Assembly: GCA_965372405.1 (NCBI GenBank)
Contig: CBDVCE010000007.1
Location: 38,096 to 102,095, forward strand
Direction of reading: 5' to 3'
DNA length: 64,000 nucleotides
Origin: Sunxiuqinia sp965372405
GTDB lineage: Bacteria; Bacteroidota; Bacteroidia; Bacteroidales; Prolixibacteraceae
Shown here piece by piece: positions 15,777 through 23,056 of the stretch. The stretch's first letter is position 1. Each line of letters opens with the position of its first letter. Both the position numbers and the translations under genes were made by a program. Below the pieces are notes generated by a model. That model was not told the DNA's origin. It saw only the letters and a list, made by a program, of their open reading frames with translations, and did not search any database.

Positions 15777-15797
15777 ATCCCGAACTTGATTCGGGAT
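15777..15797. repeat. REP-like short palindrome
   Basis: ATCCCGAA (15777-15784) and TTCGGGAT (15790-15797) form a perfect 8-bp stem around CTTGA, within GTCATCCCGAACTTGATTCG. This type of palindrome is widely dispersed in bacterial intergenic DNA. It lies between the 8-bp repeat and the metAA stop. Nothing further was seen in 15798-15882. Confidence 0.65.
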
Positions 15798-15882
15798 CTC
15801 CGTCGGGTTATTAAACACTAGTCATTGGTAATAAATCTATTAACGCGCAACCCGTAATCTTCTACTTGTTACTTTTGACTTT

Positions 15883-16851
15883 TCAAATCCCACTTCCATC
15901 AGAATGATAGTTGAACAACAATTGCTTGCCGTTTTTACCAATATCATCGAGGTTGTAAGGTGTTTTTTGGTAAACGTAGTAATTCAGCCAGTTCGTGAAT
16001 AGCAAGTTCGCAGAAGAACGCCATTTCAGAAGCGGCTTTTGTGTGGGGTCATTATCAGGATAATAGTTTCTGGGTATTTCTATTGGCAAGCCTTTTTGAG
16101 CATCGCGCTGGTATTCATTATTCAAGGTGTCTCTGGAGTATTCAGAATGACCGGTAATGAAAATTTGTTTTCCACTTCGAGCCATCAGCATATTTACGCC
16201 CGATTCTTTCGATTGAGAGAGGATATGAAGTTCATCCACTTTATCAATATCTTCGGCTCTAATTTCAGTGTGGCGTGATTGAGGAACGTAATATTCATCA
16301 TCAAACCCACGGAAAATAGGCAGTTTATTATCTGAAACCTTATACTTAAATACACCAAACATCTTCTTATCAAGTGGATACTTGGGAACACCATAAAAAT
16401 GAAAAAGACTGGCTTGTGCTGCCCAGCAAATAAACATAGATGAAGTCACATTCTTTGTTGACCAGTCCATGATTTCTTTCATTTCGTCCCAGTAGGTCAC
16501 TGCTTCAAAAGGGAGCTGCTCTACTGGAGCTCCCGTAATAATCATGCCATCATATTTGTTTTTGCTGATCTTATCGAAGGTTGTATAAAAGGTCTCCATG
16601 TGCTCGGCAGAAGTATTTTTATGCTCGTGCCCGCAAATTTTCAGAAAGTCAATTTCCACCTGCAATGGGGTGTTCGATAGCAATCGGAGTAAATCTGTTT
16701 CTGTCGTGATTTTTAGTGGCATCAAGTTTAGAATCACCAGTTTTAATGGGCGAATATCCTGATGAGCAGCACGTGTTTCATCAATAACAAATATGTTTTC
16801 CTTTCTTAGCAGCTCAATGGCTGGTAATTTATCAGGAATATTAAGAGGCAT
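15883..16851 (-). CDS. metAA: Homoserine O-acetyltransferase (MetA family)
   Basis: 322 residues of the MetA/HTS family. Cys142 (MFICWAAQASLF) is the acyl-enzyme nucleophile, with FITGHSEYSRDTL carrying the catalytic His. The specificity position 111 is Glu (TGAPVEQLPFE); published work on MetA links Glu111 to acetyl-CoA and Gly111 to succinyl-CoA use. The product should be O-acetyl-L-homoserine, the substrate of MetY encoded just upstream (74 bases away). Cytoplasmic, methionine biosynthesis. Probably the last gene of the operon led by the Met-rich leader. Confidence 0.93.
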   Translation of the reverse strand: MPLNIPDKLPAIELLRKENIFVIDETRAAHQDIRPLKLVILNLMPLKITTETDLLRLLSNTPLQVEIDFLKICGHEHKNTSAEHMETFYTTFDKISKNKYDGMIITGAPVEQLPFEAVTYWDEMKEIMDWSTKNVTSSMFICWAAQASLFHFYGVPKYPLDKKMFGVFKYKVSDNKLPIFRGFDDEYYVPQSRHTEIRAEDIDKVDELHILSQSKESGVNMLMARSGKQIFITGHSEYSRDTLNNEYQRDAQKGLPIEIPRNYYPDNDPTQKPLLKWRSSANLLFTNWLNYYVYQKTPYNLDDIGKNGKQLLFNYHSDGSGI

Positions 16852-16925
16852 GTTTTTTCTTTTTAGTGTTGTTAAAAATCCCGGATGCGAATATACACCC
16901 GGGAATTTAAATAGTATCTGATAGT

Positions 16926-18230
16926 TTAACCAATTTTGGCTAACGCTTGTTCAAAGTCAGCAATAATATCATCAATGTGTTCAATGCCAACCGAAACACG
17001 AAGCTGTGAAGGATAAACTCCAGCGGCTAATTGTGCTTCTGCAGACATTTGCTGGTGTGTTGTTGCAGCTGGTTGAATAATCAGCGTTTTTGCATCACCA
17101 ACGTTCGCTAAGTGACTAACCAATTCCATGCTGTTTACCACTTCTTTGGCACTTTCAACATCACCTTTTACAATGAATGAAAGCATGCTTCCTGCTCCTT
17201 TTGGAAAGTATTTTTTTGCCAAGTCGTAAGAAGGGTTGTCTTTTAATCCCGGATAATTTACGCTTTCCACTTTTGGGTGTTGCACTAACCAGTCAGCTAA
17301 TTTTTCAGCATTTTCAACATGCCTTTCCATCCTTAGTGATAAGGTTTCCAAACCTTGCGTTAATAAAAATGAGTTAAACGGACTGATGGCGGGACCAAAG
17401 TCACGAAGACCTTCAACTCGTGCTTTAATAATGAATGCAATGTTTCCAAACGGGCCATCAAAGTTGAAGACATCCCAGTATTTCAATCCATGATAACCTT
17501 CTGATGGTTCAGTGAATCCAGGGAACTTTCCGTTGCCCCAGTTAAAGTTTCCGGCATCAACAATTACACCGCCAATGCTTGTTCCGTGTCCGCCAATCCA
17601 TTTGGTAGCCGACTCAACAACAATGTTTGCACCATGCTCAATTGGCTTAAACAGATAACCAGCTCCTGCAAAGGTGTTATCCACAATCAATGGGATGTCA
17701 TGCTTTTTGGCAATGGCGGCAATCGCATCAAAATCAGGAATTACAAATCCAGGGTTTCCAATAGTCTCAAAATAGATGGCTTTGGTTTTATCATCAATTA
17801 AGGCTTCAAATGAAGCTGGTTCCAGATCTTTAGTCAATCGGGCATCAATGCCTTGTCGTTTAAACGAAACGGTGAATTGATTGTAAGAGCCACCATACAA
17901 ATAAGGTGAACTTACGAAGTTGTCGCCAAGCTCTAGTAGCGTATTGAAAACCAAAAACTGGGCAGCATGACCCGAAGCTACAGCAAGGGCAGCAACGCCA
18001 CCCTCAAGAGCCGCAATGCGTTGTTCAAACACATCTTGCGTTGGGTTCATAATACGGGTGTATATATTTCCAAATTCTTTTAAAGCGAATAGATTGGCAG
18101 CATGATCCGAATCGTTAAATACATACGAGCTGGTTTGATAAATAGGCACCGCCCTTGAACCTGTTGTTGGGTCGGGCTCTTGTCCTGCATGGAGCTGCAG
18201 TGTCTCGAAATTTAAACTTTTAGTACTCAT
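16926..18230 (-). CDS. metY: O-acetylhomoserine sulfhydrylase
   Basis: 434-residue PLP enzyme of the Cys/Met metabolism family with full-length MetY architecture. The PLP lysine lies in ESATKWIGGHGTSIGG (about residues 203-218). Other markers are FETLQLHAGQEPDPTTGSRA at the N-terminus and QLRVSVGIEHIDDI at the C-terminus. It converts O-acetylhomoserine and sulfide to homocysteine. It is 17 bases after the aspartokinase-like gene and 74 before metAA, forming one operon controlled by the structured leader at 19642-19786. Confidence 0.93.
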   Translation of the reverse strand: MSTKSLNFETLQLHAGQEPDPTTGSRAVPIYQTSSYVFNDSDHAANLFALKEFGNIYTRIMNPTQDVFEQRIAALEGGVAALAVASGHAAQFLVFNTLLELGDNFVSSPYLYGGSYNQFTVSFKRQGIDARLTKDLEPASFEALIDDKTKAIYFETIGNPGFVIPDFDAIAAIAKKHDIPLIVDNTFAGAGYLFKPIEHGANIVVESATKWIGGHGTSIGGVIVDAGNFNWGNGKFPGFTEPSEGYHGLKYWDVFNFDGPFGNIAFIIKARVEGLRDFGPAISPFNSFLLTQGLETLSLRMERHVENAEKLADWLVQHPKVESVNYPGLKDNPSYDLAKKYFPKGAGSMLSFIVKGDVESAKEVVNSMELVSHLANVGDAKTLIIQPAATTHQQMSAEAQLAAGVYPSQLRVSVGIEHIDDIIADFEQALAKIG

Positions 18231-18247
18231 TGTAATTATTTTAAGGG

Positions 18248-19588
18248 TTATTTAAAGAATGTCTTATGAATTTCCTGAATTGCTTTTTTCTTATCCTTTT
18301 CATCAATAATTAAGTAGCTCACCAGGTCGGATGCACCTGAACCACTTAGTACAACATTGATCTTGTTTTTAGATACTGCTGTAAAAAGTTTGGCAGATAT
18401 TCCATGGCTAACCTGCATGCCATGACCAATAATCGCAATCAATGAAATTTTTTCTTCAATTGAAATATTGCTTACTGAAGACAACTCAATTTGATTGATG
18501 ATTTTGCGGGCTTCTATAACTGATGACTTATCGATAATGATGTTGATGCTGGTTTGTGCAGTAATGACTGATCGAATATTGATTTGGTGTTTACTGAAGG
18601 CAGTAGTCACACTGGCAAGGATGCCGGGTTTGAAACCAACACCTGGGCCATTCAGCTTCAAAATGGCAATGTCGTCACTGTGGGCAACACTTTTTACCAC
18701 TTCATCAGCAACAATACTTTTTGAATTAATGGTTGTTTTCAATAGTTTTTGTCCATTTGCCAAGTCATAAACATAAATAGGAATGTGCTTGTCAATAAGT
18801 GGCTCAACAACACGCGGATGAACAGATGACTGGTTGAAATAGGAAAGCTCCGATGCTTCTTCGTAAGTTAGGCTTTTTATGTGTGCAGCGTTTTCAATAA
18901 GCTTGCTGTCCGATGTTTTGTATGCTTTCCCGATTTGCCAAAGTTCAAGGCTCTTTGTTTTCAGAATTGCTACCAAAGATGATGCTGTATAATCCGAAGC
19001 ACGTTTCCCTAACCGGGCAATTTTGCCATTTTCAGTAACTCCAAATGAGCCAGGAACTAAATTTATTTTTGACCATTCTACCTTCTGGATATTCTTTGCT
19101 GATTCATGCTGCAATACGCTGGCATTTCCATATTCATCGGTAACTTTTAAACCAATTTCTTCAGGCAAGCTTAGTTTAGCATTCAAATGATTTTGTTGCA
19201 AATAGCTTTGCAGAAGCAAACCTGTTAGTCTTTCCGAAAAACTAATTACAACATCTTGTAGTGCTAATGAGAAATCACCCGTGTATTCAATTCCTTTTAA
19301 TAGGGTTTCCAGTTTCGAGGTTTCATCTTTCAGAAGAGTATCTTCAGAGGGAAAATCGATAGGCAGATTCTCGATTACTACATTTATTTGACTGATAACG
19401 TCCTGGCTTCTCAGGCTCCCAAGCCTAAGTAGTTGAAGACTGTTACTTACAATATCCTGTATTTCTGAAATGGATGATACAACAATGATATGATTTTGAG
19501 AGGATGTTTTAAGAATGTTTATAAACGACTCTAAAACATGAACTTTTTTTAAGTTGTTTCCTCCAAATCGTACGACACAATTTGGCAT
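18248..19588 (-). CDS. Aspartokinase-like protein with altered active-site motifs
   Basis: 446 residues with an amino-acid kinase domain (1 to ~290) and two ACT domains (GPGVGFKPGILASVTTAF near 305-325 and AIIGHGMQVSHGISAKLF near 380-400). Aspartokinase normally opens with KFGGTS; this has RFGGNN (7-12). GRGGSDYTA is GKRASDYTA, and the WTDVDG motif is WQIGKA. Several nucleotide and substrate contacts are therefore changed. It is either a divergent aspartokinase making aspartyl phosphate for methionine or a regulatory pseudoenzyme. First gene of the metY-metAA operon, 87 bases after the Met-rich leader stop. Confidence 0.75.
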   Translation of the reverse strand: MPNCVVRFGGNNLKKVHVLESFINILKTSSQNHIIVVSSISEIQDIVSNSLQLLRLGSLRSQDVISQINVVIENLPIDFPSEDTLLKDETSKLETLLKGIEYTGDFSLALQDVVISFSERLTGLLLQSYLQQNHLNAKLSLPEEIGLKVTDEYGNASVLQHESAKNIQKVEWSKINLVPGSFGVTENGKIARLGKRASDYTASSLVAILKTKSLELWQIGKAYKTSDSKLIENAAHIKSLTYEEASELSYFNQSSVHPRVVEPLIDKHIPIYVYDLANGQKLLKTTINSKSIVADEVVKSVAHSDDIAILKLNGPGVGFKPGILASVTTAFSKHQINIRSVITAQTSINIIIDKSSVIEARKIINQIELSSVSNISIEEKISLIAIIGHGMQVSHGISAKLFTAVSKNKINVVLSGSGASDLVSYLIIDEKDKKKAIQEIHKTFFK

Positions 19589-19641
19589 GATAATAAAATT
19601 AGAATTGGAAAATGGAATAAATTAACTTGGGAAAATTTGGG

Positions 19642-19677
19642 AGCCTTCAATCAATAGCGAAATACTGAAAGAAGGCT
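19642..19677 (-). terminator. Attenuator-like hairpin after the leader peptide
   Basis: On the minus strand AGCCTTCTTTCA (19677-19666) and TGATTGAAGGCT (19653-19642) form a stem with seven plus three pairs interrupted by two mismatches. The 5' arm overlaps the stop codon of the leader ORF. Only a weak T-run (CCCAAATTTTCCC) follows, so it may terminate, pause or simply compete with upstream pairings. The start of the aspartokinase-like gene is 53 bases downstream. Confidence 0.55.
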
Positions 19678-19771
19678 ATCGCATAAACATAGACTTGGAT
19701 AGCATAACAAATACAACACGGCTCATGAGATGAGCTGCAAAAGTGTGTTGATATGAATAAATATTGGTCAT
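19676..19771 (-). CDS. Met-rich leader peptide (31 aa)
   Basis: 31-codon ORF, ATG at 19771 and TAG at 19676-19678, below normal gene-calling size. Methionines are at 1, 16, 23, 28 and 30; the second half reads MSRVVFVMLSKSMFMR, four Met in 16 codons. It lies 14 to 15 bases from the predicted transcription start, inside nested hairpins whose 3' arms cover Met codons 23 and 28-30, and its stop overlaps an attenuator-like hairpin. This is the layout of an amino-acid biosynthetic leader peptide. Codon content, position and the downstream metY-metAA genes all point to methionine sensing. No experimental evidence. Confidence 0.7.
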   Translation of the reverse strand: MTNIYSYQHTFAAHLMSRVVFVMLSKSMFMR

Positions 19772-19786
19772 GTTATGCCGTTTATG
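19682..19786 (-). promoter_or_regulatory. Structured mRNA leader of the methionine operon
   Basis: Four nested perfect stems can form: P1 CATAAAC/GTTTATG (19786-19780 with 19688-19682), P2 GCATAACA/TGTTATGC (19778-19771 with 19709-19702), P3 CAACAC/GTGTTG (19750-19745 with 19719-19714) and P4 GCTCAT/ATGAGC (19735-19730 with 19726-19721, loop CTC). P2 covers the first base of the leader AUG; the P1 and P2 3' arms lie in leader codons. A ribosome moving or stalling on the leader ORF would open P1 and P2. The conserved S-box (SAM-I) core was looked for and not found. Confidence 0.65.
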
Positions 19787-19792
19787 TGATTG

Positions 19793-19822
19793 CAAACCTA
19801 GTTATTTTATTGAAGAAACAAA
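19793..19822 (-). promoter_or_regulatory. Bacteroidota-type promoter of the methionine operon
   Basis: Minus-strand TAGGTTTG (19800-19793) matches the TAnnTTTG -7 box exactly, and TTTG (19822-19819) lies 18 bases upstream as the -33 element. Transcription should start near 19786, at the first base of stem P1. This fits the leader organisation closely. Confidence 0.7.
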
Positions 19823-19939
19823 ACCTATTTAGAAAAAGTTTAAATAATGTTAGCCGAATATTAACAAAGAGCTTGCGTTTCGGGGTGCAAGTTACGAGTT
19901 GCAAATTTTACTATTGAATGTGTGCAAATTGTTAGTGGT

Positions 19940-20037
19940 CAATGATTAATATTAAAAGAGTGACAAAGAAACTAAGTATTGTGATCAAATTGCTGTGTAT
20001 CAATTAATCCTATAATCTAAAAAATTGATTATCGTGG
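19940..20037 (+). repeat. Diverged intergenic element, copy 1
   Basis: About 98 bases that align in order with 20983-21086: CAATGAYTAATRTTA, AAGAAACT, CAATTAATCC, then a 21-base hairpin. The hairpin here is ATAATC/GATTAT (20012-20032); in copy 2 it is ACAATC/GATTGT, a compensatory C-G to T-A change. The two copies flank the lipoprotein gene 20090-20821 in the same orientation. Confidence 0.6.
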
Positions 20038-20048
20038 AAAAGGGATAG

Positions 20049-20065
20049 CATCTTTTCAAAAGATG
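20049..20065 (-). terminator. Hairpin after the lipoprotein gene
   Basis: CATCTTTTCAAAAGATG is an 8-bp perfect stem with a one-base centre, followed on the minus strand by CTATCCCTTTTCC. It lies 24 bases after the stop of the gene ending at 20090, so it may end that transcript. As a palindrome it could also be a dispersed repeat. Confidence 0.45.
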
Positions 20066-20089
20066 ACTTCCCCTTCGTCTAAACCTTCT

Positions 20090-20821
20090 TTATTGAACGG
20101 GAAACTGTACTTGCACAAAGTTAAACTGCACAAATTCATCGTCTACCGGAAGAAATAGTTTGAAATAAGCTGCATCTGGGTTAGCGGGTAAAAACACTTT
20201 TCCTTGCATGGAGTAGTTTGTTTCAAGTGTTGTTTTCCGAATGGTAGAGCTTTTCCATGTATGCAATAAGTCACTAATGCTTTCTGCTTCAAATTTAGTA
20301 TCGGCATTGTCAATCAGAACACCCTCAAAAATATGTGTTCGAAAATGATCATTGTGCGGATTGTCATCAGTTGCTGTTGCTATTCCGGTGGCTATATCAA
20401 TTCCTGCAGCCATAATACTTAATCCAATGCTATTCTTCTGACGAGCTTCATTTTTAGAGAGGTCTTTTTCAAGTTCGAAGATTTCCTTCTCTGGATCTAC
20501 TGCTTTTAGCTTTTTTGATGATAATGCTTGTTGTTCAGTATCATAAGCCTGACATTTGAATTTTGCCGGATCAATTAATACAGGCATGTTTGAACGGTTA
20601 ATAATATTGAAATCAAACCAGTATTCATTGTCCTGAAATTTGTCAAAGCCAACTTCAAAAATTACACCATATAAGGAATCGGAGACAAAGTTTTGTCCAT
20701 AAAGCCATTTGCCACCTTCTTCTTCAGGTTGAAGTTTAATAATATTCTGAGGGCCAGTACATGATTGAAATATAATTACTACAATAAGTGCAAGTGCGGT
20801 TAAGGTAAATTTGTGTTTCAT
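20090..20821 (-). CDS. Hypothetical lipoprotein
   Basis: 243 residues with a clear lipoprotein signal (ALALIVVIIFQSCTGP, Cys21). The mature part has a predicted beta domain containing FDFNIINRSNMPVLIDPAKF (an extracellular-domain-like pattern), a charged helix (residues ~108-130), a small Ala/Gly-rich hydrophobic segment (SIMAAGIDIATGIATA, ~134-150) and a C-terminal beta domain (GKVFLPANPDAAYFKLFLPV). I do not recognise a named family. Envelope location is likely. Flanked by two copies of a related intergenic element; no operon partners. Confidence 0.75.
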   Translation of the reverse strand: MKHKFTLTALALIVVIIFQSCTGPQNIIKLQPEEEGGKWLYGQNFVSDSLYGVIFEVGFDKFQDNEYWFDFNIINRSNMPVLIDPAKFKCQAYDTEQQALSSKKLKAVDPEKEIFELEKDLSKNEARQKNSIGLSIMAAGIDIATGIATATDDNPHNDHFRTHIFEGVLIDNADTKFEAESISDLLHTWKSSTIRKTTLETNYSMQGKVFLPANPDAAYFKLFLPVDDEFVQFNFVQVQFPVQ

Positions 20822-20853
20822 AGCTGTAATTTTTCAGTTTTCCTTTTCGAAAA

Positions 20854-20861
20854 CAAACTTA
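20854..20861 (-). promoter_or_regulatory. Putative -7 box for the 20090-20821 lipoprotein gene
   Basis: Minus-strand TAAGTTTG matches TAnnTTTG. It lies 32 bases upstream of the ATG at 20821, giving a plausible short 5' UTR. No good -33 TTG was found at the usual distance. Confidence 0.4.
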
Positions 20862-20982
20862 CCAAATCCTGTGCCAGAAATAGAAAAATCCCAAATTTCA
20901 TAATCCAAATTTCAGACTTGATGAATTTGTAGTCAGTCTGTGAATGAACAAGTTTTCAATTGCAAATAACAATGAATTACCC

Positions 20983-21086
20983 CAATGACTAATGTTAACA
21001 GAGGAGTAAAGAAACTGAGAAACTGTGCGCTGCGATCCTAGTGCGATGCAATAATTAATCCAACAATCTGAAAGTCTGATTGTCGG
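20983..21086 (+). repeat. Diverged intergenic element, copy 2
   Basis: Partner of 19940-20037. It contains AAGAAACTGAGAAACT octamers (21009-21024) and the hairpin ACAATC/GATTGT at 21063-21083. It lies between the TcdA gene and the lipoprotein gene; the rest of 20862-21185 shows no gene. Confidence 0.6.
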
Positions 21087-21185
21087 AAATCAAGAAACCA
21101 GTATTTAGTTTCCAATCTACAATTGTAAGTTCTTTAAGAGATATGTAACAATAATTCCAAAATCCAATCACCTTTGATTGGGACA

Positions 21186-21908
21186 CTACAATTTTCGGTT
21201 TTGTAAGTCGCGGATAACCACCGACGAACAAAAGCAACCAAAGAGTGGGGGCATGTATGAGATGGTACCCACAGTCGATTTTTTATTTTGAGATTTTTCT
21301 TCTCGTACCCTCTTGGGATCAACATCTTCAGGGGAGAAAACAACCTGAAATCCTTCTCTGATATTTAGTTTGTGAAGCTGTTTGCGGAGTACCCTGGCAA
21401 GCTTACAATTGTAGCTTTTTGAAATGTCTGCTACCTGAACCATTGAAGGGTCAAGTTTGCCTCCTGCACCCATTGAACTAACAATGGATAACCCTGCCTG
21501 AACAGCATGATATAGTAAAAATACTTTTGGTGCAAGCGTGTCAATGGCATCAACGACATAATCATATTTAGCGGCATTTAGTATTTCTACCATCCGCTCA
21601 TCTTTCAGGTATTCATTTACTATTATTAATTCAATTTCCGGGTTAATGTCACGAAATCGTTTAGCAAGAACTTCTGCTTTTGGTTTTCCTTCATTACTCA
21701 CAAGAGCAGGAAGTTGTCTGTTTCTATTTGTAGATTCAACAACATCAGCATCAGCGATTGTCATTTTTCCAATTCCAGCCCGACAAAGTTGCTCCGCTGC
21801 ATAGGCTCCAACTCCACCAAGTCCAATAACCAAAACATGTGCTTGTTTCAATTTATCTAATCCTTCTTCACCCAACATCAGCACAGTGCGCTCCTGCCAA
21901 TTACTCAT
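21186..21908 (-). CDS. tcdA: tRNA threonylcarbamoyladenosine dehydratase
   Basis: 240-residue E1-like ThiF/MoeB-family ATPase. The nucleotide-binding motif is VLVIGLGGVGAYAAEQLCRAG (residues ~25-45), followed by ADADVVESTNRNRQ with the ATP-contacting Arg residues, and DYVVDAIDTLAPK near 115. The C-terminal KSYNCKLARVLRKQLHK and VVFSPEDVDPKRV elements are typical of TcdA. It cyclises t6A to ct6A in ANN-decoding tRNAs. It overlaps the TatD gene by eight bases and ends a three-gene operon that starts with a ThrRS-editing-like protein. Confidence 0.88.
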   Translation of the reverse strand: MSNWQERTVLMLGEEGLDKLKQAHVLVIGLGGVGAYAAEQLCRAGIGKMTIADADVVESTNRNRQLPALVSNEGKPKAEVLAKRFRDINPEIELIIVNEYLKDERMVEILNAAKYDYVVDAIDTLAPKVFLLYHAVQAGLSIVSSMGAGGKLDPSMVQVADISKSYNCKLARVLRKQLHKLNIREGFQVVFSPEDVDPKRVREEKSQNKKSTVGTISYMPPLFGCFCSSVVIRDLQNRKL

Positions 21909-22557
21909 AACTAAAAACCATTTTGAAATTACTATAAACCTCAGCTTTCAATTTCTCTATAGAATAATTTAGTTGCTGTGCTGCAAAAGTATAAATAGTT
22001 TCAATTGACTCCGAACTTTCATCGGTTTCAAAGAACAATTTATTTAATGGTATTAGTTGAAGAGAGTCTATTTGTTCCTGTTTGTTTATCAAAAGAGCTG
22101 CTCCAAAGGAGAAATGGAAGTTATATGAAAGAAGCTGTTTGGTCATTTGTATATTGCCGCTATATCCATGCAGAATCCATGGAATATTTGATTTTCGTGA
22201 TTTTCTGATCCTAAGTAAATCCGAATAACTACGAACAGAATGAATGATTAAAGGTTTGTTTGTGAGTTCTGCAATTTCAACCTGTTTTAAGAAAACGTCT
22301 TCTTGTATCTTAAATGGAGTGTCAATTGCCCGATCTAAACCACACTCGCCAATTGCAAGCACATTTGGATGATCTGCCAGTGATTTCAACTTGACAAGCA
22401 TTTTGTCAGTGTCAAAGTCCTTAAAATACCAAGGATGAATACCTACAGAATAGAGCCTATCGGGTTTTGGATTCCAATTATTTTGAATGAAGTGGTTGAA
22501 TACCTCAATGTGCCCAACATTAGATAAGTGTGTATGTATATTTATAAACTTGCCCAT
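21901..22557 (-). CDS. TatD family metal-dependent hydrolase
   Basis: 218 residues, somewhat shorter than classical TatD (about 260). Metal-site motifs are FINIHTHLSN (His8, His10), AIGECGLDRA near 90, LIIHSVRSYSD near 127, WILHGYSG near 147 and FFETDESSE near 185. Family members are Mg-dependent DNases or related amidohydrolases; the substrate is unknown. Overlaps the editing-domain gene by 16 bases upstream and tcdA by eight downstream, indicating translational coupling. Cytoplasmic. Confidence 0.85.
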   Translation of the reverse strand: MGKFINIHTHLSNVGHIEVFNHFIQNNWNPKPDRLYSVGIHPWYFKDFDTDKMLVKLKSLADHPNVLAIGECGLDRAIDTPFKIQEDVFLKQVEIAELTNKPLIIHSVRSYSDLLRIRKSRKSNIPWILHGYSGNIQMTKQLLSYNFHFSFGAALLINKQEQIDSLQLIPLNKLFFETDESSESIETIYTFAAQQLNYSIEKLKAEVYSNFKMVFSYE

Positions 22558-22955
22558 ATTCTTGCCAACGAGTACCCAGGTGCATCAATTTTTAAATCCA
22601 GAAAATAACCAAAAGGGGTTTGCATGGTAGTGAATTCCGCATTTTGAAGCCGTTGCTCTGCTAAGTCGAACAGCTCTTTTGTAAAAATAGCTGAAGCTTT
22701 TGATTCCGATAAGTGTGCAAAAGAGTGAAGAATCACACTTTTGGTGTTATTTTTTCTGGCTGTCCATTTCAAGTGGTTCACCAGCTTCTTTTCCCTGCTT
22801 TTCAGGTCTTTTGCTTCATCCTGCTCCTCAACCTGAACAAAAGCAAGGATAGCATCTTTACAAATTTCACCTTCAGTTATCTCCGGTGCATCCTCCAGAG
22901 TTTTTTCTTTTGGACTGAAACTGAATTCGTTAACATACATCACCAGTACCTTCAT
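22542..22955 (-). CDS. Free-standing threonyl-tRNA synthetase editing-domain-like protein
   Basis: 137 residues from the ATG at 22955 (MKVLVMYVNEFSFSPKEKTL). A longer reading to 22979 would need a TTG codon that lies inside a -7 promoter box, so the ATG is preferred. The fold signature (MKVLVMYVNEFSF..., VILHSFAHLSESKASA, TPFGYFLDLKIDAPGYSLARIW) matches the archaeal ThrRS editing domain, related to D-aminoacyl-tRNA deacylase. It likely clears mischarged or D-aminoacyl-tRNA in trans. First gene of the operon with the TatD hydrolase and TcdA, also a tRNA enzyme. Confidence 0.8.
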   Translation of the reverse strand: MKVLVMYVNEFSFSPKEKTLEDAPEITEGEICKDAILAFVQVEEQDEAKDLKSREKKLVNHLKWTARKNNTKSVILHSFAHLSESKASAIFTKELFDLAEQRLQNAEFTTMQTPFGYFLDLKIDAPGYSLARIWASL

Positions 22956-22976
22956 TTTTTTTGTAGTGTTTTTACC

Positions 22977-22984
22977 CAAAAGTA
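22977..22984 (-). promoter_or_regulatory. -7 box for the editing-domain/TatD/tcdA operon
   Basis: Minus-strand TACTTTTG fits TAnnTTTG exactly and lies 21 bases before the ATG at 22955. This placement decides the start codon of that gene. No clear -33 TTG was seen. Confidence 0.5.
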
Positions 22985-23002
22985 TAATGTTTATGAATAT
23001 AA

Positions 23003-23034
23003 TTCGTTTTTAATGATGTTTTAAACTAGTTTTG
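23003..23034 (+). promoter_or_regulatory. Promoter of the T9SS protease gene
   Basis: TAGTTTTG at 23027-23034 matches the TAnnTTTG -7 box, with TTCG (23003-23006; one mismatch to TTTG) 20 bases upstream. The GTG start at 23057 lies 22 bases beyond the box, so the 5' UTR would be short. Confidence 0.5.
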
Positions 23035-23056
23035 ACACAGTATAAGAAAAGGTAAG

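Noticed and set aside
19642..19822. S-box (SAM-I) riboswitch for the methionine operon
   Set aside because: The conserved core (AGAGGUGGAGGGA, GGCAACC) is missing. The visible structure is explained better by nested stems over a leader ORF.
22956..22979. Extended N-terminus of the ThrRS-editing-like protein
   Set aside because: The start would be TTG and lies inside a perfect -7 promoter box; the ATG at 22955 starts the conserved domain.
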